From assembly GCA_031296935.1 (NCBI GenBank), contig JAVDPD010000011.1:1-64000 (forward strand): a stretch of DNA of 64,000 nt, in the 5' to 3' direction. Position numbers and translations under genes: made by a program. Source of the DNA: Cerasicoccus maritimus. GTDB taxonomy: Bacteria; Verrucomicrobiota; Verrucomicrobiia; Opitutales; Cerasicoccaceae. The notes beneath the pieces are model-generated. The model did no database searches. It was not told where the DNA came from and saw only the letters and a list, made by a program, of their open reading frames with translations. Positions 1-8,367 of this stretch are shown piece after piece; position 1 is the stretch's first letter; each line of letters begins with the position of its first letter.

Positions 1-28
1 AGTCTCCAGACAAGCCGCCCCCTGCCTC
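1..28. repeat. Direct-repeat copy of an intergenic repeat family
   Basis: These 28 bases match 185-212 at 27 of 28 positions. The core, ending in GACAAGCC, recurs in diverged form at 41991-42032 and in reverse at 42229-42265. It is part of the mosaic repeat family described in the findings. The left end is cut by the window edge. Confidence 0.7.
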
Positions 29-114
29 TACGCCTTACGTTATCTCGAAAGGTGGCGCAATCAGCCTGTCCCACAAAGCGGGATCTCGATCCACAGCTTC
101 ATCGGCGTGGGCTA

Positions 115-156
115 GCAACGTGCCGTTGCATCCATCGATTTGCCCATTGGGCAAAT
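115..156. repeat. Two-hairpin intergenic repeat (copy 1)
   Basis: Two adjacent perfect hairpins are visible. The first is GCAACG-TGC-CGTTGC at 115-129. The second is ATTTGCCCA-T-TGGGCAAAT at 138-156. The same pair in the same order recurs at 41924-41965 and, inverted, at 42291-42332. There is no T-run, so it is not a typical terminator. Confidence 0.8.
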
Positions 157-184
157 GGCCTATCCACGACTAAAGGTAGGGCGC

Positions 185-212
185 AGTCTCCAGACAAGCC
201 GCCCGCTGCCTC
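185..212. repeat. Direct-repeat copy matching 1-28
   Basis: Second copy of the 28-bp segment at the left edge, with 27 of 28 bases identical. Its last two bases overlap the stop codon of the leftward DUF2007-type gene. Confidence 0.7.
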
Positions 213-471
213 ATTCACTTGGCTCAGACATTTGCCCATCGGGCAAATCCTCGGATGCATCATCCGCCAGCCCCGCGATGATCTCACGCGCGGCCTTGGC
301 GTCCTCCTCATTGAAGACGCAAATATTAGGGTACATCACGGGTATCGGAATCTCCGTGGTCATGGTAATGGCATTCCAATTACGGACCATTGTTGGAATA
401 CCCGCGCTTTCGAGCATGCTGTTGTAGAGCCCCACTCGCGCGGAGCTCATATCGCGGAATACTTCGATCAT
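211..471 (-). CDS. DUF2007-type small protein with repeat-derived C-terminal tail
   Basis: An 86-residue protein with the pattern of the DUF2007 (putative signal-transducing) family: MIEVFRD at the start, SAGIPT in the middle and EEDAKAAREII near the end. Members of this family often sit beside PII/ferredoxin-like folds, and their function is not established. I chose the ATG at 471 over the upstream start at 504 because homology begins at MIEVF. No clear Shine-Dalgarno is visible. The last 15 or so residues (after the AREIIAGLA helix) are encoded by a copy of the intergenic hairpin repeat (230-266), so the tail is probably acquired and not part of the fold. No operon partner lies within the window. 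Confidence 0.75.
   Translation of the reverse strand: MIEVFRDMSSARVGLYNSMLESAGIPTMVRNWNAITMTTEIPIPVMYPNICVFNEEDAKAAREIIAGLADDASEDLPDGQMSEPSE
230..266. repeat. Two-hairpin repeat overlapping the 3-prime end of a gene
   Basis: ATTTGCCC-ATC-GGGCAAAT (230-248) is followed by CGGATG-CAT-CATCCG (252-266). The same pair appears at 40131-40167 as ATTTGCCCA-A-TGGGCAAAT then CGGATGC-AAA-GCATCCG. Here the element lies inside the reading frame of the DUF2007-type gene. Confidence 0.8.
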
Positions 472-693
472 CTTATATCCAACTTTACCAAGCGACAAAA
501 CCAAGTCAAGGTGCCAACCATGTCTCGACCGTCCATGCGCCTAATCTCCCGCAAAAATTATGGCATTTTATCGAATCCCCTATAATTAATCGAAAAATCA
601 CCCAAAAAAACGCCTAAGTCGTTATATTTAGAATTGACGCCCCCTTCATCAAACCCTTTACTCCTACACCAAACTGAAAACTGCCCAACAATT

Positions 694-1479
694 ATGTCCC
701 CTAAAATATTAACACTCTCAATCCTACCTTTCACCCTAAGCCCATTGTCAGCGGTGACCATCGCCAACATCGGCAACGGTGACGAAATCACCAGCGCTTA
801 CGCCGCTTTCCAAGGAACCAAAAACACTTGGGAAGACCCGGAAACCGGCTCCATCATCAGCCCATCCTCCGCCAACTATGTCGGTCCGGAGTTCTATGGT
901 TTCTACGGCGCGGAGCTCAACGACGCTGAGTTCACCGGCTCGATCACGGGCGCTGCAATCAGCACCTCGCCAGACTACCTAACCGTCTCCACCAATATGA
1001 CCGGCGAGACTGGAACCGGCGCCATGCTCTTTGTGCCAATCCTGGAGGTAACCAACGTCAGCGCGATAAACTTCTTCGAGTTCGCCGTCCGTGGCAGCGG
1101 CTCCGGAGCGAATACCCAAACCTTTTTGCGATTTGTGGTCCAACTGGACGACTCCAGTTACGTGATCAGTAACGAAATCTCCTCTCCCTCGGGCAGCGTC
1201 ACCCAGTATGACATCGGCACCCTGAGCTGGAACGAATACGCTCCCGCTACCGACGCTTGGGCTATCGGCGCAAGCTCCAGCTTTGATGGCACGGGCAACA
1301 TCACTGCCGTCGGCTTTTATCTGACCGAGGTGTCCGACCTCACCGCTGGCGGAGCCAATCCCGCCACGGGCACCACGGCTTTCACCGTCGACGGGGATGT
1401 CATTCCCGAGCCAAGCCACTACGCCCTCCTCGCGGGACTCGTGACCCTCGGCCTCCTCGCACGTCGTCGTCGTGGGTAA
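694..1479 (+). CDS. PEP-CTERM sorting-domain secreted protein
   Basis: A 261-residue exported protein. It has an N-terminal signal peptide (MSPKILTLSILPFTLSPLSA) and a C-terminal PEP-CTERM signal: IPEP, a hydrophobic stretch, then RRRR at the very end. PEP-CTERM proteins are recognised by an exosortase and are typically exopolysaccharide-associated surface proteins. The mature part is Ser/Thr/Gly-rich, compatible with a beta-sandwich, and no enzymatic motif was recognised. The ATG at 694 was chosen over an upstream in-frame start because the signal peptide begins there. The gene stands alone and is followed by a strong terminator at 1507-1534. No exosortase gene is in the window. Confidence 0.85.
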   Translation: MSPKILTLSILPFTLSPLSAVTIANIGNGDEITSAYAAFQGTKNTWEDPETGSIISPSSANYVGPEFYGFYGAELNDAEFTGSITGAAISTSPDYLTVSTNMTGETGTGAMLFVPILEVTNVSAINFFEFAVRGSGSGANTQTFLRFVVQLDDSSYVISNEISSPSGSVTQYDIGTLSWNEYAPATDAWAIGASSSFDGTGNITAVGFYLTEVSDLTAGGANPATGTTAFTVDGDVIPEPSHYALLAGLVTLGLLARRRRG

Positions 1480-1506
1480 ATAATTTCTCCGCAACTAACC
1501 TAAAGG

Positions 1507-1534
1507 CGCCCGCTACTAAGCGGGCGTTTTTTTT
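1507..1534 (+). terminator. Rho-independent terminator of the PEP-CTERM gene
   Basis: Perfect 8-bp stem CGCCCGCT / AGCGGGCG with an ACTA loop, followed by eight T residues. It sits 27 bp after the stop codon of the PEP-CTERM gene. Confidence 0.95.
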
Positions 1535-2104
1535 CGGCCTATCGCCAAACAAAAATAAAACTTTGTTCACTTTTATCTTGTTCACTCCTCAAAAATCTAC
1601 ATACTGAACATTTTAACAACACAACCATCCATCCCTACCGCCATGAACTCCCCCCAACCAACTTTCCCCATCTAGCTTTCGGGCGGCCATGATTTGCCGC
1701 CCTAACCGGCTGCTCGCGACTGCGCGCAGCGTTGCACCCGCCGACCGGGCCCATTTGCCGCCGTCTTGGTGACAGCATTTCCGCGGCAACGCCCACAGGG
1801 TTTAATGCAAGACGCTCCCTCACCAGAGCCTTGCCCAGCGCCGTCCCAGTCTATGCCAGCTTGCAGCCTGCGCCCGAGCGATCCCCCATCATGCTCGCCC
1901 CCAGCAAAACGAGCCTTGCGCCGTATTCGCTGGCCCTACCTGCGCCCATCTGGCGACAGGGCGGGACCTACTGTTCCTTGTCAGTTCGATTTTACGCGTC
2001 AATGCCCCCCCCCCTCCCCGCCTCAAAACGGATTTTAACCGTTAAGAAAAAGTGAAGGATGCGCATCAGAAGAAAAAATCTTTCACCTGGTCCGCAACCC
2101 GCTT
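1535..2104. other. Gene-free GC-rich region with hairpin and poly-C tract
   Basis: No convincing gene is present: overlapping ORFs on both strands are low-complexity Pro/Ser/Arg products. Visible structures are a perfect hairpin GGGCGGC-N8-GCCGCCC at 1681-1702 and a run of ten C at 2005-2014 followed by T and four more C. The texture (GGGCCCATT followed by GCCG, and a final poly-C tract) resembles 23041-23424. Confidence 0.5.
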
Positions 2105-3082
2105 TTGATAAGGCGCTTTCGAGTGGTTTTAGACGTATTGCAGAACCCGGCCTATTTGCTGAGCCTGTTCCTGGTTGCCTCGGTCCTCATGATCTGGCGG
2201 CTGGAGGAACTGTCGAACGGCGGCATGGAGGGCACGGTACTGGGCAACCTCGTCATGCCTTACCTGAGCGGTTTGGGCAATTTGCTGTTCGTGGCCGTCG
2301 TGCTGCGCACGCATCAGCCCGGCGATCAGGTGATGACCAACTGCCTCGTCAACAACGCCACCAACCTGACCCTGCTCCTCGGCCTGCCCGCGGTCATCTG
2401 GGGCCTCAGCCTCGCCCCCCGTGGCAAAGCCAAAAAGGCCAAACAACAGGCCGAGCTGCACCGCCTGGCCCTGCTGCTCACGCTGCTCGCCATTTTCTTC
2501 TTCGGCGGCATCACCTGGGCCCTGGGCAAGGATGGCGTGCTCGACTTTGGCGACGGCCTCGCGCTGATTGCCTTGTTCTTCCTGTGGCAGCTTTTCCACG
2601 TGTATGAAGTGCTCAAGGAAAACGTCCGCAGCAGCAGCCGGTTCAACCCGTGGCTCATCGTAGAGTTCACCCTGCTCGCCCTGGGCGGCTACGGCCTGCT
2701 GTTTAGCATCACCGGGCTCGTTGATTGGCTGTCGGCCATCGAAACGGGCTTCATCAGCCGGGAAAACCTCGGCCTGCTGACCGGCCTCTTGATGGCCCTG
2801 CCCAACGCCATGTTGTCGATTTTCTACGGTGCCCGCAAGGAGGCCGACGTCGTTTACAGCGCTCAGGCAGGCGACGCCCATGTCTGCATCCCGCTCTGCA
2901 TCGGCCTCTACGCCGTGGTCAAGCCGCTGCACCTCGGGGAAAACTTCACGCCCGGCATCCTGATGATTGCCGGCGTCGCAGCCTTCCACGTGATCAGCCT
3001 CGCGCTCTTCCGGCGTTTACATCGCGTGAGCGGCGCCGTGCTGATCGTGCTCTACGGCCTGTTCCTTTATTGGAACGGCTGA
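2105..3082 (+). CDS. CaCA-type sodium/calcium exchanger-like membrane protein
   Basis: A 325-residue integral membrane protein with about ten hydrophobic segments. Two internally similar membrane modules (about residues 50-100 and 220-275) carry polar residues inside helices (NNATNLTLLLG and ALPNAMLSIFYGA). This is typical of the alpha-repeats of the Ca2+:cation antiporter superfamily, whose members exchange Na+ or H+ for Ca2+ or another cation at the inner membrane. The start is uncertain: TTG at 2105 or GTG at 2123, the latter having a modest AAGG 9 bp upstream. No ATG is available in frame. The gene stands alone and is followed by a 22-bp inverted repeat. Family assignment is from pattern only. 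Confidence 0.6.
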   Translation: MIRRFRVVLDVLQNPAYLLSLFLVASVLMIWRLEELSNGGMEGTVLGNLVMPYLSGLGNLLFVAVVLRTHQPGDQVMTNCLVNNATNLTLLLGLPAVIWGLSLAPRGKAKKAKQQAELHRLALLLTLLAIFFFGGITWALGKDGVLDFGDGLALIALFFLWQLFHVYEVLKENVRSSSRFNPWLIVEFTLLALGGYGLLFSITGLVDWLSAIETGFISRENLGLLTGLLMALPNAMLSIFYGARKEADVVYSAQAGDAHVCIPLCIGLYAVVKPLHLGENFTPGILMIAGVAAFHVISLALFRRLHRVSGAVLIVLYGLFLYWNG

Positions 3083-3101
3083 GTCCTGATTGCCCCATAG
3101 C

Positions 3102-3173
3102 AGGAACGCGAAGCTTCAGCGAGTGTACGCCGCCGCTCAGCAAACGTGTCGCTCGCTGAAGCTTCGCGTTCCT
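3102..3173. repeat. Perfect 22-bp inverted repeat
   Basis: Arms at 3102-3123 and 3152-3173 are perfectly complementary (arm begins AGGAACGCGAAGCTTC), with a 28-base loop. It lies 20 bp after the exchanger stop codon. It lacks a T-run, so it is either a factor-assisted terminator or another dispersed palindromic element. Any start codon within it for the next gene is unlikely. Confidence 0.85.
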
Positions 3174-3230
3174 AGCCTGACAATCGCTTCTCTCAGTTGC
3201 AAAATCACGCCGCTTGGCTTGGGTTTGCGC

Positions 3231-3689
3231 ATGTGGCATTCGATCCGCACCGAGTTAACCCTCCCCCTCCCGCGCGATGAGCTATTCGAGTTTTTCTCTC
3301 AGGCCGAGAACCTGGAAAAGATCACTCCGAATGAGCTCGGCTTCCGCATCCTCACCCCGCTGCCCATCGCCATGCGGCAGGACGTCGTGATCGACTACCG
3401 CATCCGCCTGCATGGCCTCCCGATGCGCTGGCGCACGCTGATCCCCGTCTGGCAGCCGCCGGTCGAGTTTGTCGATGAGCAGATCAAGGGCCCCTACAAA
3501 ACGTGGATTCACCGCCACTCCTTTGAAGAACTCGGCCCCCGCGAAACCCGCATGACGGATTACGTGCGCTACGAGCTGCCCTTCACGCCGCTGGGTGACC
3601 TCGCCTACCCGTTCATTAAGCGGCAAGTCGAGGGTATCTTCCGCCATCGCAACGAGGTCATCCCGCAATTGTTGTTGCCCAACGCTTAG
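3231..3689 (+). CDS. SRPBCC-family (START-like) ligand-binding protein
   Basis: A 152-residue protein with the SRPBCC/polyketide-cyclase-like pattern. It opens with a beta-strand and helix carrying FFSQAENLEKITP, continues through a strand-rich middle (VVIDYRIRLHGLPMRW, YKTWIHRHSFEEL, TRMTDYVRYELP) and ends in a long C-terminal helix with FRHRNEVI. Relatives are often annotated as cell-division inhibitor or ligand-binding proteins, and the ligand is unknown. The in-frame ORF opens upstream inside the 22-bp inverted repeat. The ATG at 3231 fits the domain start and is preferred. It is followed 63 bp later by metX on the same strand, but no functional link is evident. Confidence 0.8.
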   Translation: MWHSIRTELTLPLPRDELFEFFSQAENLEKITPNELGFRILTPLPIAMRQDVVIDYRIRLHGLPMRWRTLIPVWQPPVEFVDEQIKGPYKTWIHRHSFEELGPRETRMTDYVRYELPFTPLGDLAYPFIKRQVEGIFRHRNEVIPQLLLPNA

Positions 3690-3752
3690 CGCATTTAATG
3701 TCGGCGAAATGAACTTGCCCCCGGACGCTCGGGATTAAACAGTCGTGCCAGC

Positions 3753-4901
3753 ATGAATGATGCATCCGCCTATCTTGAACAAGACACCTCCGGCGAGGTC
3801 GGCCTCGTCGCCTGGCAGGACTATGTTCACGAAAAGCCCTTCACCTGCGAAGGCGGCGGCGTGCTGCCCGGTTTCACCCTGCGCTACGAAAGCTACGGCC
3901 GCCTCAACGCGCAAAAGACCAACGCCATCCTGATCTGCCACGCCCTCAGTGGCGACCACCACGCTGCCGGCGTCCACGATCTCCACGATAAAAAGACCGG
4001 CTGGTGGAACACCATGATCGGCCCGGGCAAGCCCATCGACACCAACGAATATTTCGTTATCTGCTCCAACTGTCTGGGCGGCTGCCAGGGGTCCACGGGC
4101 CCATCGAGCATCAACCCGGCCACCGGCAAACGCTATTGCCTGGATTTCCCCGTGGTCACCATTCGCGACATGGTCCGCGCGCAAAAGCTACTCATCGAGC
4201 ACCTCGGCATTAAGCAGTTACATGCCGTAATCGGTGGCTCCATGGGCGGCATGCAGGTTCTCCAATGGATGACCGAATATCCCGACGCCATGCAGCTCGC
4301 GCTGCCGATGGCCACCACCGCCCGGCAAAACGCGCAGGCCATCGCCTTCAACGAGGTTGGCCGCAGCGCAATCATGCAAGATCCCGATTGGAATGCTGGC
4401 GATTACGGTGAAGGCCAAGGCCCCCACGTCGGCCTCGCCATTGCCCGCATGATGGCCCACATCACCTATCTTTCCGACCGCGGCATGGACGACAAATTTG
4501 GCCGGCGCAAGCGCTCCTCCGACGCCCGTGAGCTCTTCGACATCGAGTTCGAAGTGGAGAGCTACCTGCGCTATCAGGGCAAAAGCTTCGTCAACCGCTT
4601 CGACGCCAATACCTACCTGTATTTCACCAAGGCGCTCGACCGCTTCGACCTATATTGCGAAGACGGTCGGCTCGAAGACCAGCTCGCCGCGGTAAAATGC
4701 AAGACGCTCGTCATCGGCTTTAAGACGGACTGGCTGTTCCCCCCCCAGCAGAACCGCGACATAGCCCAAGCCCTCCTCCGCGACGGCAAGCACGCCACCT
4801 ATGCCGAGATCGACAGCGACCTCGGCCACGACTCCTTCCTGGTCGATGCCCCCGAACTTGAGGCCCTTATCCGCCGTTTTCTAAGCATCGCAGCCAAGTA
4901 A
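3753..4901 (+). CDS. metX: Homoserine O-acyltransferase (MetX)
   Basis: A 382-residue cytoplasmic alpha/beta hydrolase that transfers an acyl group to the hydroxyl of L-homoserine, the first committed step of methionine synthesis. Visible landmarks are ICHALSGDHHAAG, the nucleophile elbow GGSMGGMQ (Ser163), the acid in KTDWLFPP and the catalytic His in LGHDSFL near the C-terminus. Length and order match the MetX family. Acetyl versus succinyl specificity cannot be read reliably from the sequence, and acetyl is the family default. The ATG at 3753 is the only sensible start. No methionine riboswitch was recognised in the 63-bp upstream gap. The aspartate-semialdehyde dehydrogenase gene (59537-60565) acts upstream in the same pathway. 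Confidence 0.93.
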   Translation: MNDASAYLEQDTSGEVGLVAWQDYVHEKPFTCEGGGVLPGFTLRYESYGRLNAQKTNAILICHALSGDHHAAGVHDLHDKKTGWWNTMIGPGKPIDTNEYFVICSNCLGGCQGSTGPSSINPATGKRYCLDFPVVTIRDMVRAQKLLIEHLGIKQLHAVIGGSMGGMQVLQWMTEYPDAMQLALPMATTARQNAQAIAFNEVGRSAIMQDPDWNAGDYGEGQGPHVGLAIARMMAHITYLSDRGMDDKFGRRKRSSDARELFDIEFEVESYLRYQGKSFVNRFDANTYLYFTKALDRFDLYCEDGRLEDQLAAVKCKTLVIGFKTDWLFPPQQNRDIAQALLRDGKHATYAEIDSDLGHDSFLVDAPELEALIRRFLSIAAK

Positions 4902-4948
4902 ACCGTCCAGGCTGCATAAGGGATCCATTGCGCCAGCCACAAACTGAA

Positions 4949-4963
4949 TCAACAGTGTGAGCA
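4949..4963. promoter_or_regulatory. Putative LacI-family operator O1
   Basis: The 15-mer TCAACAGTGTGAGCA differs by one base from TCAACAGTTTGAGCA, which occurs (on the other strand) in front of lacI (19383-19400) and of the PEP-CTERM gene (22673-22690). It lies 61 bp before the start of the lyase-like gene at 5025. Confidence 0.65.
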
Positions 4964-5024
4964 GATCATCATTTGGCATGGCTGTTAGTATCGGATTGAA
5001 TATTCCGCATACTCAACAAACCCC

Positions 5025-7022
5025 ATGTGTAAACTCCCCGTATCGATCGCACTGGGCCTCTCTCTGGCCTTCAGCAACTTTAACGCATCTGCCCAAACGG
5101 CTTCTGAAGACTTCGAGGACGGCAGCGTATCGCCGTTCAACATCGAGGTCATCAGCGGCAATACGGCGGAGATCATCACGCCCACCGGTTTCCCGGCCCG
5201 CTCCGGCAGCAAGGTGCATCACTTCGTCTGGAATTCCGCCAATTACAATGGCAACCGCTCCAGCAAGAGCGTCGAAGGCTCTTCCGGCTTTCACTTGGAT
5301 CGCATCACGGGCGAAGGCTGGCTCGGCTTCAGCCTCTACGCGCCGGAGAGTTTTCCCACGCCGGGCAAAGCAATGGTGCTCGGCCAAATCCACGCATGGC
5401 ATTCCAGCCTGCCCGCCACCAACATCACCATCACGGTCGGCGTTGAAGCCAGCGGCGCACTGATTCTGGAAGGTGCTTATGGCGTTGGCGATGGCAGCAA
5501 GACAGTCACGGTTTATTCCGAAATCGCCCCTCAGCTGACCAAAGGTGAGTGGCACGACTTGATCCTCTACTGCAAGTTGTCCCGCGCCGAAACCGGCATT
5601 CTCCGCGCTTGGTATGACGGCGCGCCCGAAGCCTTGCCCACCGTCGAATACACCGGCATCAACCTCGGCAACGGTGCCTGGACCAGCGACGAAGAGATGA
5701 CCAACGGCGCGTATGTTAAATGGGGGCCCTACTGCTGGGATCACTCCAACTACGACGCCAACGAAAGTCGTGAAATCTTCTACGACGACATCGCCTACTT
5801 TGTCGGCAACCCAACCAACGCTTTTGATTTGGTGAAGCCGACGGACTACGGAACCGGCTACACGATGCCCGAGCTGGGCGACGCAGTCTTCACCGAAACC
5901 TACAACGAGATGACCACCGGCTCCTGGCCAACCGGCTGGAGCGTCGGCAAGGATTCGTCGACCAATATCTTCGTCCGCGAGTCACCCAGCGCGACCGACA
6001 AAAGCATGCAGTTCTATGATGGCAACCCCGTCGGCGAAATCGAAGCATGGCGCAGCATTCCAGACCTCACCGCGCCCTTTAATCTGCATTGGAGCTTTAA
6101 GCAAACTGGCGGCGGCTCTCTGCTCGGTGAAGGTCATCACATGGGCCTGCTCTCGGGTAGCGATTTTGCCGTCGAGCTACTGACCTTGAGCGGCTACCTC
6201 GTCTATCGCGACGGTGATAACATTTACCACGCGCTGGCCCCCGTCGCCACCGGTGCCTGGCACGATGTGGACGTGGTGGTGAATCCAGTCCACGGCGTAG
6301 CCGATGTCTATCTGAACGGCGTGCGCGTGCTCAGCGGCGCATCCTTTACGATGCCTGCCAACACGTTTGACGGCCTCCTCTTTGGCACGAGCAACGAGTC
6401 TTACACTCACCACCTCTACATAAACGACATCGTGATCTCCAACCTCGCGCCGATCCTCGATGAAAGCTTCAACGAAATGGAGACCCGCTCCCGCCCAGAA
6501 ACCTGGATCTATAAGATGGACAGCAGCACCAACGTCGCCGTCCGCGAAACCCCGAGCGCCACGGATAAATCCGTCCAACTCTGGGACGGAAATACCAACG
6601 GATACCCGCGCATGTGGAAAAGCTTTGTGCCGCAAAGTAACCCCGTCACCGCCAGTTGGAGCTTCCGCGAAAACGGCATCGTCGACGGCCACGTGATGCG
6701 TATTCAATCAGGCGAAACCCCCGCGATCGATTTGGTAACCGACGGCCTCGGCAACTTGCTTTACCGCCAAGCCGATGGCAGCGACGTGATTCTCAGCGCC
6801 ATCCCCGCCAACAACTGGCACTTGGTCGAAGCGACCATCAATCCTGCGACAGACCTCACCAATATCTACGTCAATGGCGTGCTTTGCCTCGAAGACGCAG
6901 CGCTGAGCAACCCCGTCGATTTCGTCGACCGCGTTTACTTCGGCTCCAGTGACACGCCCGCCAGCTATCACCTTTACGTGAACGATGTCCGCATCGATTC
7001 GGCCGAAATTCAAAATCCCTGA
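5025..7022 (+). CDS. Secreted polysaccharide-lyase-like protein with two C-terminal beta-sandwich repeats
   Basis: A 665-residue exported protein with signal peptide MCKLPVSIALGLSLAFSNF...ASAQ. Residues about 25-285 resemble the heparin-lyase-I-like fold (Pfam Polysacc_lyase type): GEGWLGFSLYAPE, then VLGQIHAW, KGEWHDLILYCK, YVKWGPYCWDH and REIFYDDIAYF. Residues about 290-478 and 479-665 are two copies of one domain (shared landmarks DSSTN, VRE-PSATDKS, WHxV, VNGV and SYHLYINDV), likely concanavalin/LamG-like carbohydrate-binding modules. The predicted role is binding and cleavage of an acidic polysaccharide outside the cytoplasm. It is the first gene of a likely operon with the glycosidase (9-bp gap) and esterase, preceded by operator O1. 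Catalytic residues were not assigned, so lyase activity is an inference. Confidence 0.7.
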   Translation: MCKLPVSIALGLSLAFSNFNASAQTASEDFEDGSVSPFNIEVISGNTAEIITPTGFPARSGSKVHHFVWNSANYNGNRSSKSVEGSSGFHLDRITGEGWLGFSLYAPESFPTPGKAMVLGQIHAWHSSLPATNITITVGVEASGALILEGAYGVGDGSKTVTVYSEIAPQLTKGEWHDLILYCKLSRAETGILRAWYDGAPEALPTVEYTGINLGNGAWTSDEEMTNGAYVKWGPYCWDHSNYDANESREIFYDDIAYFVGNPTNAFDLVKPTDYGTGYTMPELGDAVFTETYNEMTTGSWPTGWSVGKDSSTNIFVRESPSATDKSMQFYDGNPVGEIEAWRSIPDLTAPFNLHWSFKQTGGGSLLGEGHHMGLLSGSDFAVELLTLSGYLVYRDGDNIYHALAPVATGAWHDVDVVVNPVHGVADVYLNGVRVLSGASFTMPANTFDGLLFGTSNESYTHHLYINDIVISNLAPILDESFNEMETRSRPETWIYKMDSSTNVAVRETPSATDKSVQLWDGNTNGYPRMWKSFVPQSNPVTASWSFRENGIVDGHVMRIQSGETPAIDLVTDGLGNLLYRQADGSDVILSAIPANNWHLVEATINPATDLTNIYVNGVLCLEDAALSNPVDFVDRVYFGSSDTPASYHLYVNDVRIDSAEIQNP

Positions 7023-7031
7023 TCCATTTTC

Positions 7032-8342
7032 ATGAGCAACCCAACCATCAGTGACCACGCCATCGACCAAGTGTGCGACTTCATCGCCGCACATTGGCAG
7101 GACACCGTACGCGCCTGCCCGGCTGACGACGGAACGCTGATCGGGCTCCCCCACCCCTACACGATTCCTTGCCGCAAAGGCGCGTTCCAGGAGCTGTATT
7201 ATTGGGACACGTATTTCACATCGCTCGGCCTGTTGGCCAACGGCCAAGGCGAACTCGCGCTCAACAACACGCGCAACCTGCTCGCCCAAGTCGAGCGCTA
7301 CGGCTACGTGCCCAATGGCAACCGCACTTACTACCTGACGCGCTCGCAGCCACCTTACCTGGCGCCGCTGGTCGATGTCGTCGCTCGTAATTTGGAACAC
7401 CCAACGCTAACCGCCGAGGCCTATCCATTGCTCAAGCATGAGCACGAATTTTGGTCGAAGCAACGTGCGACGCCCACCGGTCTGTCGCGTCATGGTCAGC
7501 AGGCAACAGACGAGGAGCTCATCGCGTTTTTCGAAACGATCAAACACCGCCTGGGCCTGAGTCACCGCAAGCCGGAAGATTGCCTTGCCGAGACTGCGCG
7601 TGCGATGGCGGAATGCGAGTCGGGCTGGGATTTCAACTCCCGCTTTAGCGGCCGTTGTCCGGACTTTTGCCCGGTTGATTTAAACAGCAACCTCTGGCTT
7701 TACGAAAAGCTCTTGGCCGAATGGGCACCCGCAAATGAGGCCGTGTATTGGCAAGCAAAGGCCGATGCGCGCGCCGCGCTCATCAACGCATATTGCTGGG
7801 ACGAAGAACGCCAGATGTTCGCGGACTATAACTTTGCCAAAGGCCGACGCAGCACCGTCGTCAGCTCGGCAGCGCTCCAGCCGCTATGGGCGGGCCTCGC
7901 CACCGAAGCCCAAGCCGCCGCTGTCGTGAAGAACGTCTTGCCGCAGCTTGAGCACGCCTACGGAGTTGCCACCGGCGTTCCGAATGACGCGCCGCAACAG
8001 TGGGACTACCCAAACGCGTGGGCCTGCATTCAGCACTTGGTCTATCGCGCGCTGGACCGCTATGGCTACGTGGAGGACGCGCGCCGCATTGCCCGTAAAT
8101 ATATTGCCAGCGTCTGCCAAACGTTTGCCGCGACCGGAGACCTGTGGGAGAAATACAATGTCATCAACGGCACGCATCACACTTTGGAAGAAGCGGGCTA
8201 TCTGATCAACCCGGACAACCTCGCCACGGCAGAAGCCACGACTGAATCCGCCGAGCCACCTGCCATGATGGGCTGGACCGCCGGTGTCTTCGTCGACGCT
8301 GTTGCCTACATCAGCGCCAGCCAACCCGCAAGCATCGCCTAG
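7032..8342 (+). CDS. GH37 (trehalase)-like glycosidase
   Basis: A 436-residue protein with no signal peptide, so probably cytoplasmic. Two family landmarks are present: FQELYYWDTYFTSLGLL (the GH37 signature region in the (alpha/alpha)6 barrel) and QQWDYPNAWA near the C-terminus. WDFNSRF in the middle and GTHHTLEEAGYL near the end also fit. Trehalases are usually somewhat longer and carry PGGRF before YYWD. Here that segment is CRKGAFQEL, so a related alpha-glucoside or another oligosaccharide may be the substrate. It follows the lyase-like gene by 9 bp and precedes the esterase by 25 bp. The placement suggests a role in degrading imported oligosaccharides. Confidence 0.75.
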   Translation: MSNPTISDHAIDQVCDFIAAHWQDTVRACPADDGTLIGLPHPYTIPCRKGAFQELYYWDTYFTSLGLLANGQGELALNNTRNLLAQVERYGYVPNGNRTYYLTRSQPPYLAPLVDVVARNLEHPTLTAEAYPLLKHEHEFWSKQRATPTGLSRHGQQATDEELIAFFETIKHRLGLSHRKPEDCLAETARAMAECESGWDFNSRFSGRCPDFCPVDLNSNLWLYEKLLAEWAPANEAVYWQAKADARAALINAYCWDEERQMFADYNFAKGRRSTVVSSAALQPLWAGLATEAQAAAVVKNVLPQLEHAYGVATGVPNDAPQQWDYPNAWACIQHLVYRALDRYGYVEDARRIARKYIASVCQTFAATGDLWEKYNVINGTHHTLEEAGYLINPDNLATAEATTESAEPPAMMGWTAGVFVDAVAYISASQPASIA

Positions 8343-8367
8343 CCAGAACATTTTTAGAAATACCCAA

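Noticed and set aside
2129..2989. Minus-strand 286-codon frame opposite the exchanger
   Set aside because: Very Gln/Glu/Gly-rich shadow of a membrane protein gene, with no homology pattern.
3090..3230. N-terminal extension of the SRPBCC protein
   Set aside because: The extra 47 residues are encoded by the 22-bp inverted repeat region and look unrelated to the fold. ATG 3231 is the likely start.
3690..3752. Possible SAM riboswitch before metX
   Set aside because: The 63-bp gap is too short and shows no conserved SAM aptamer elements.
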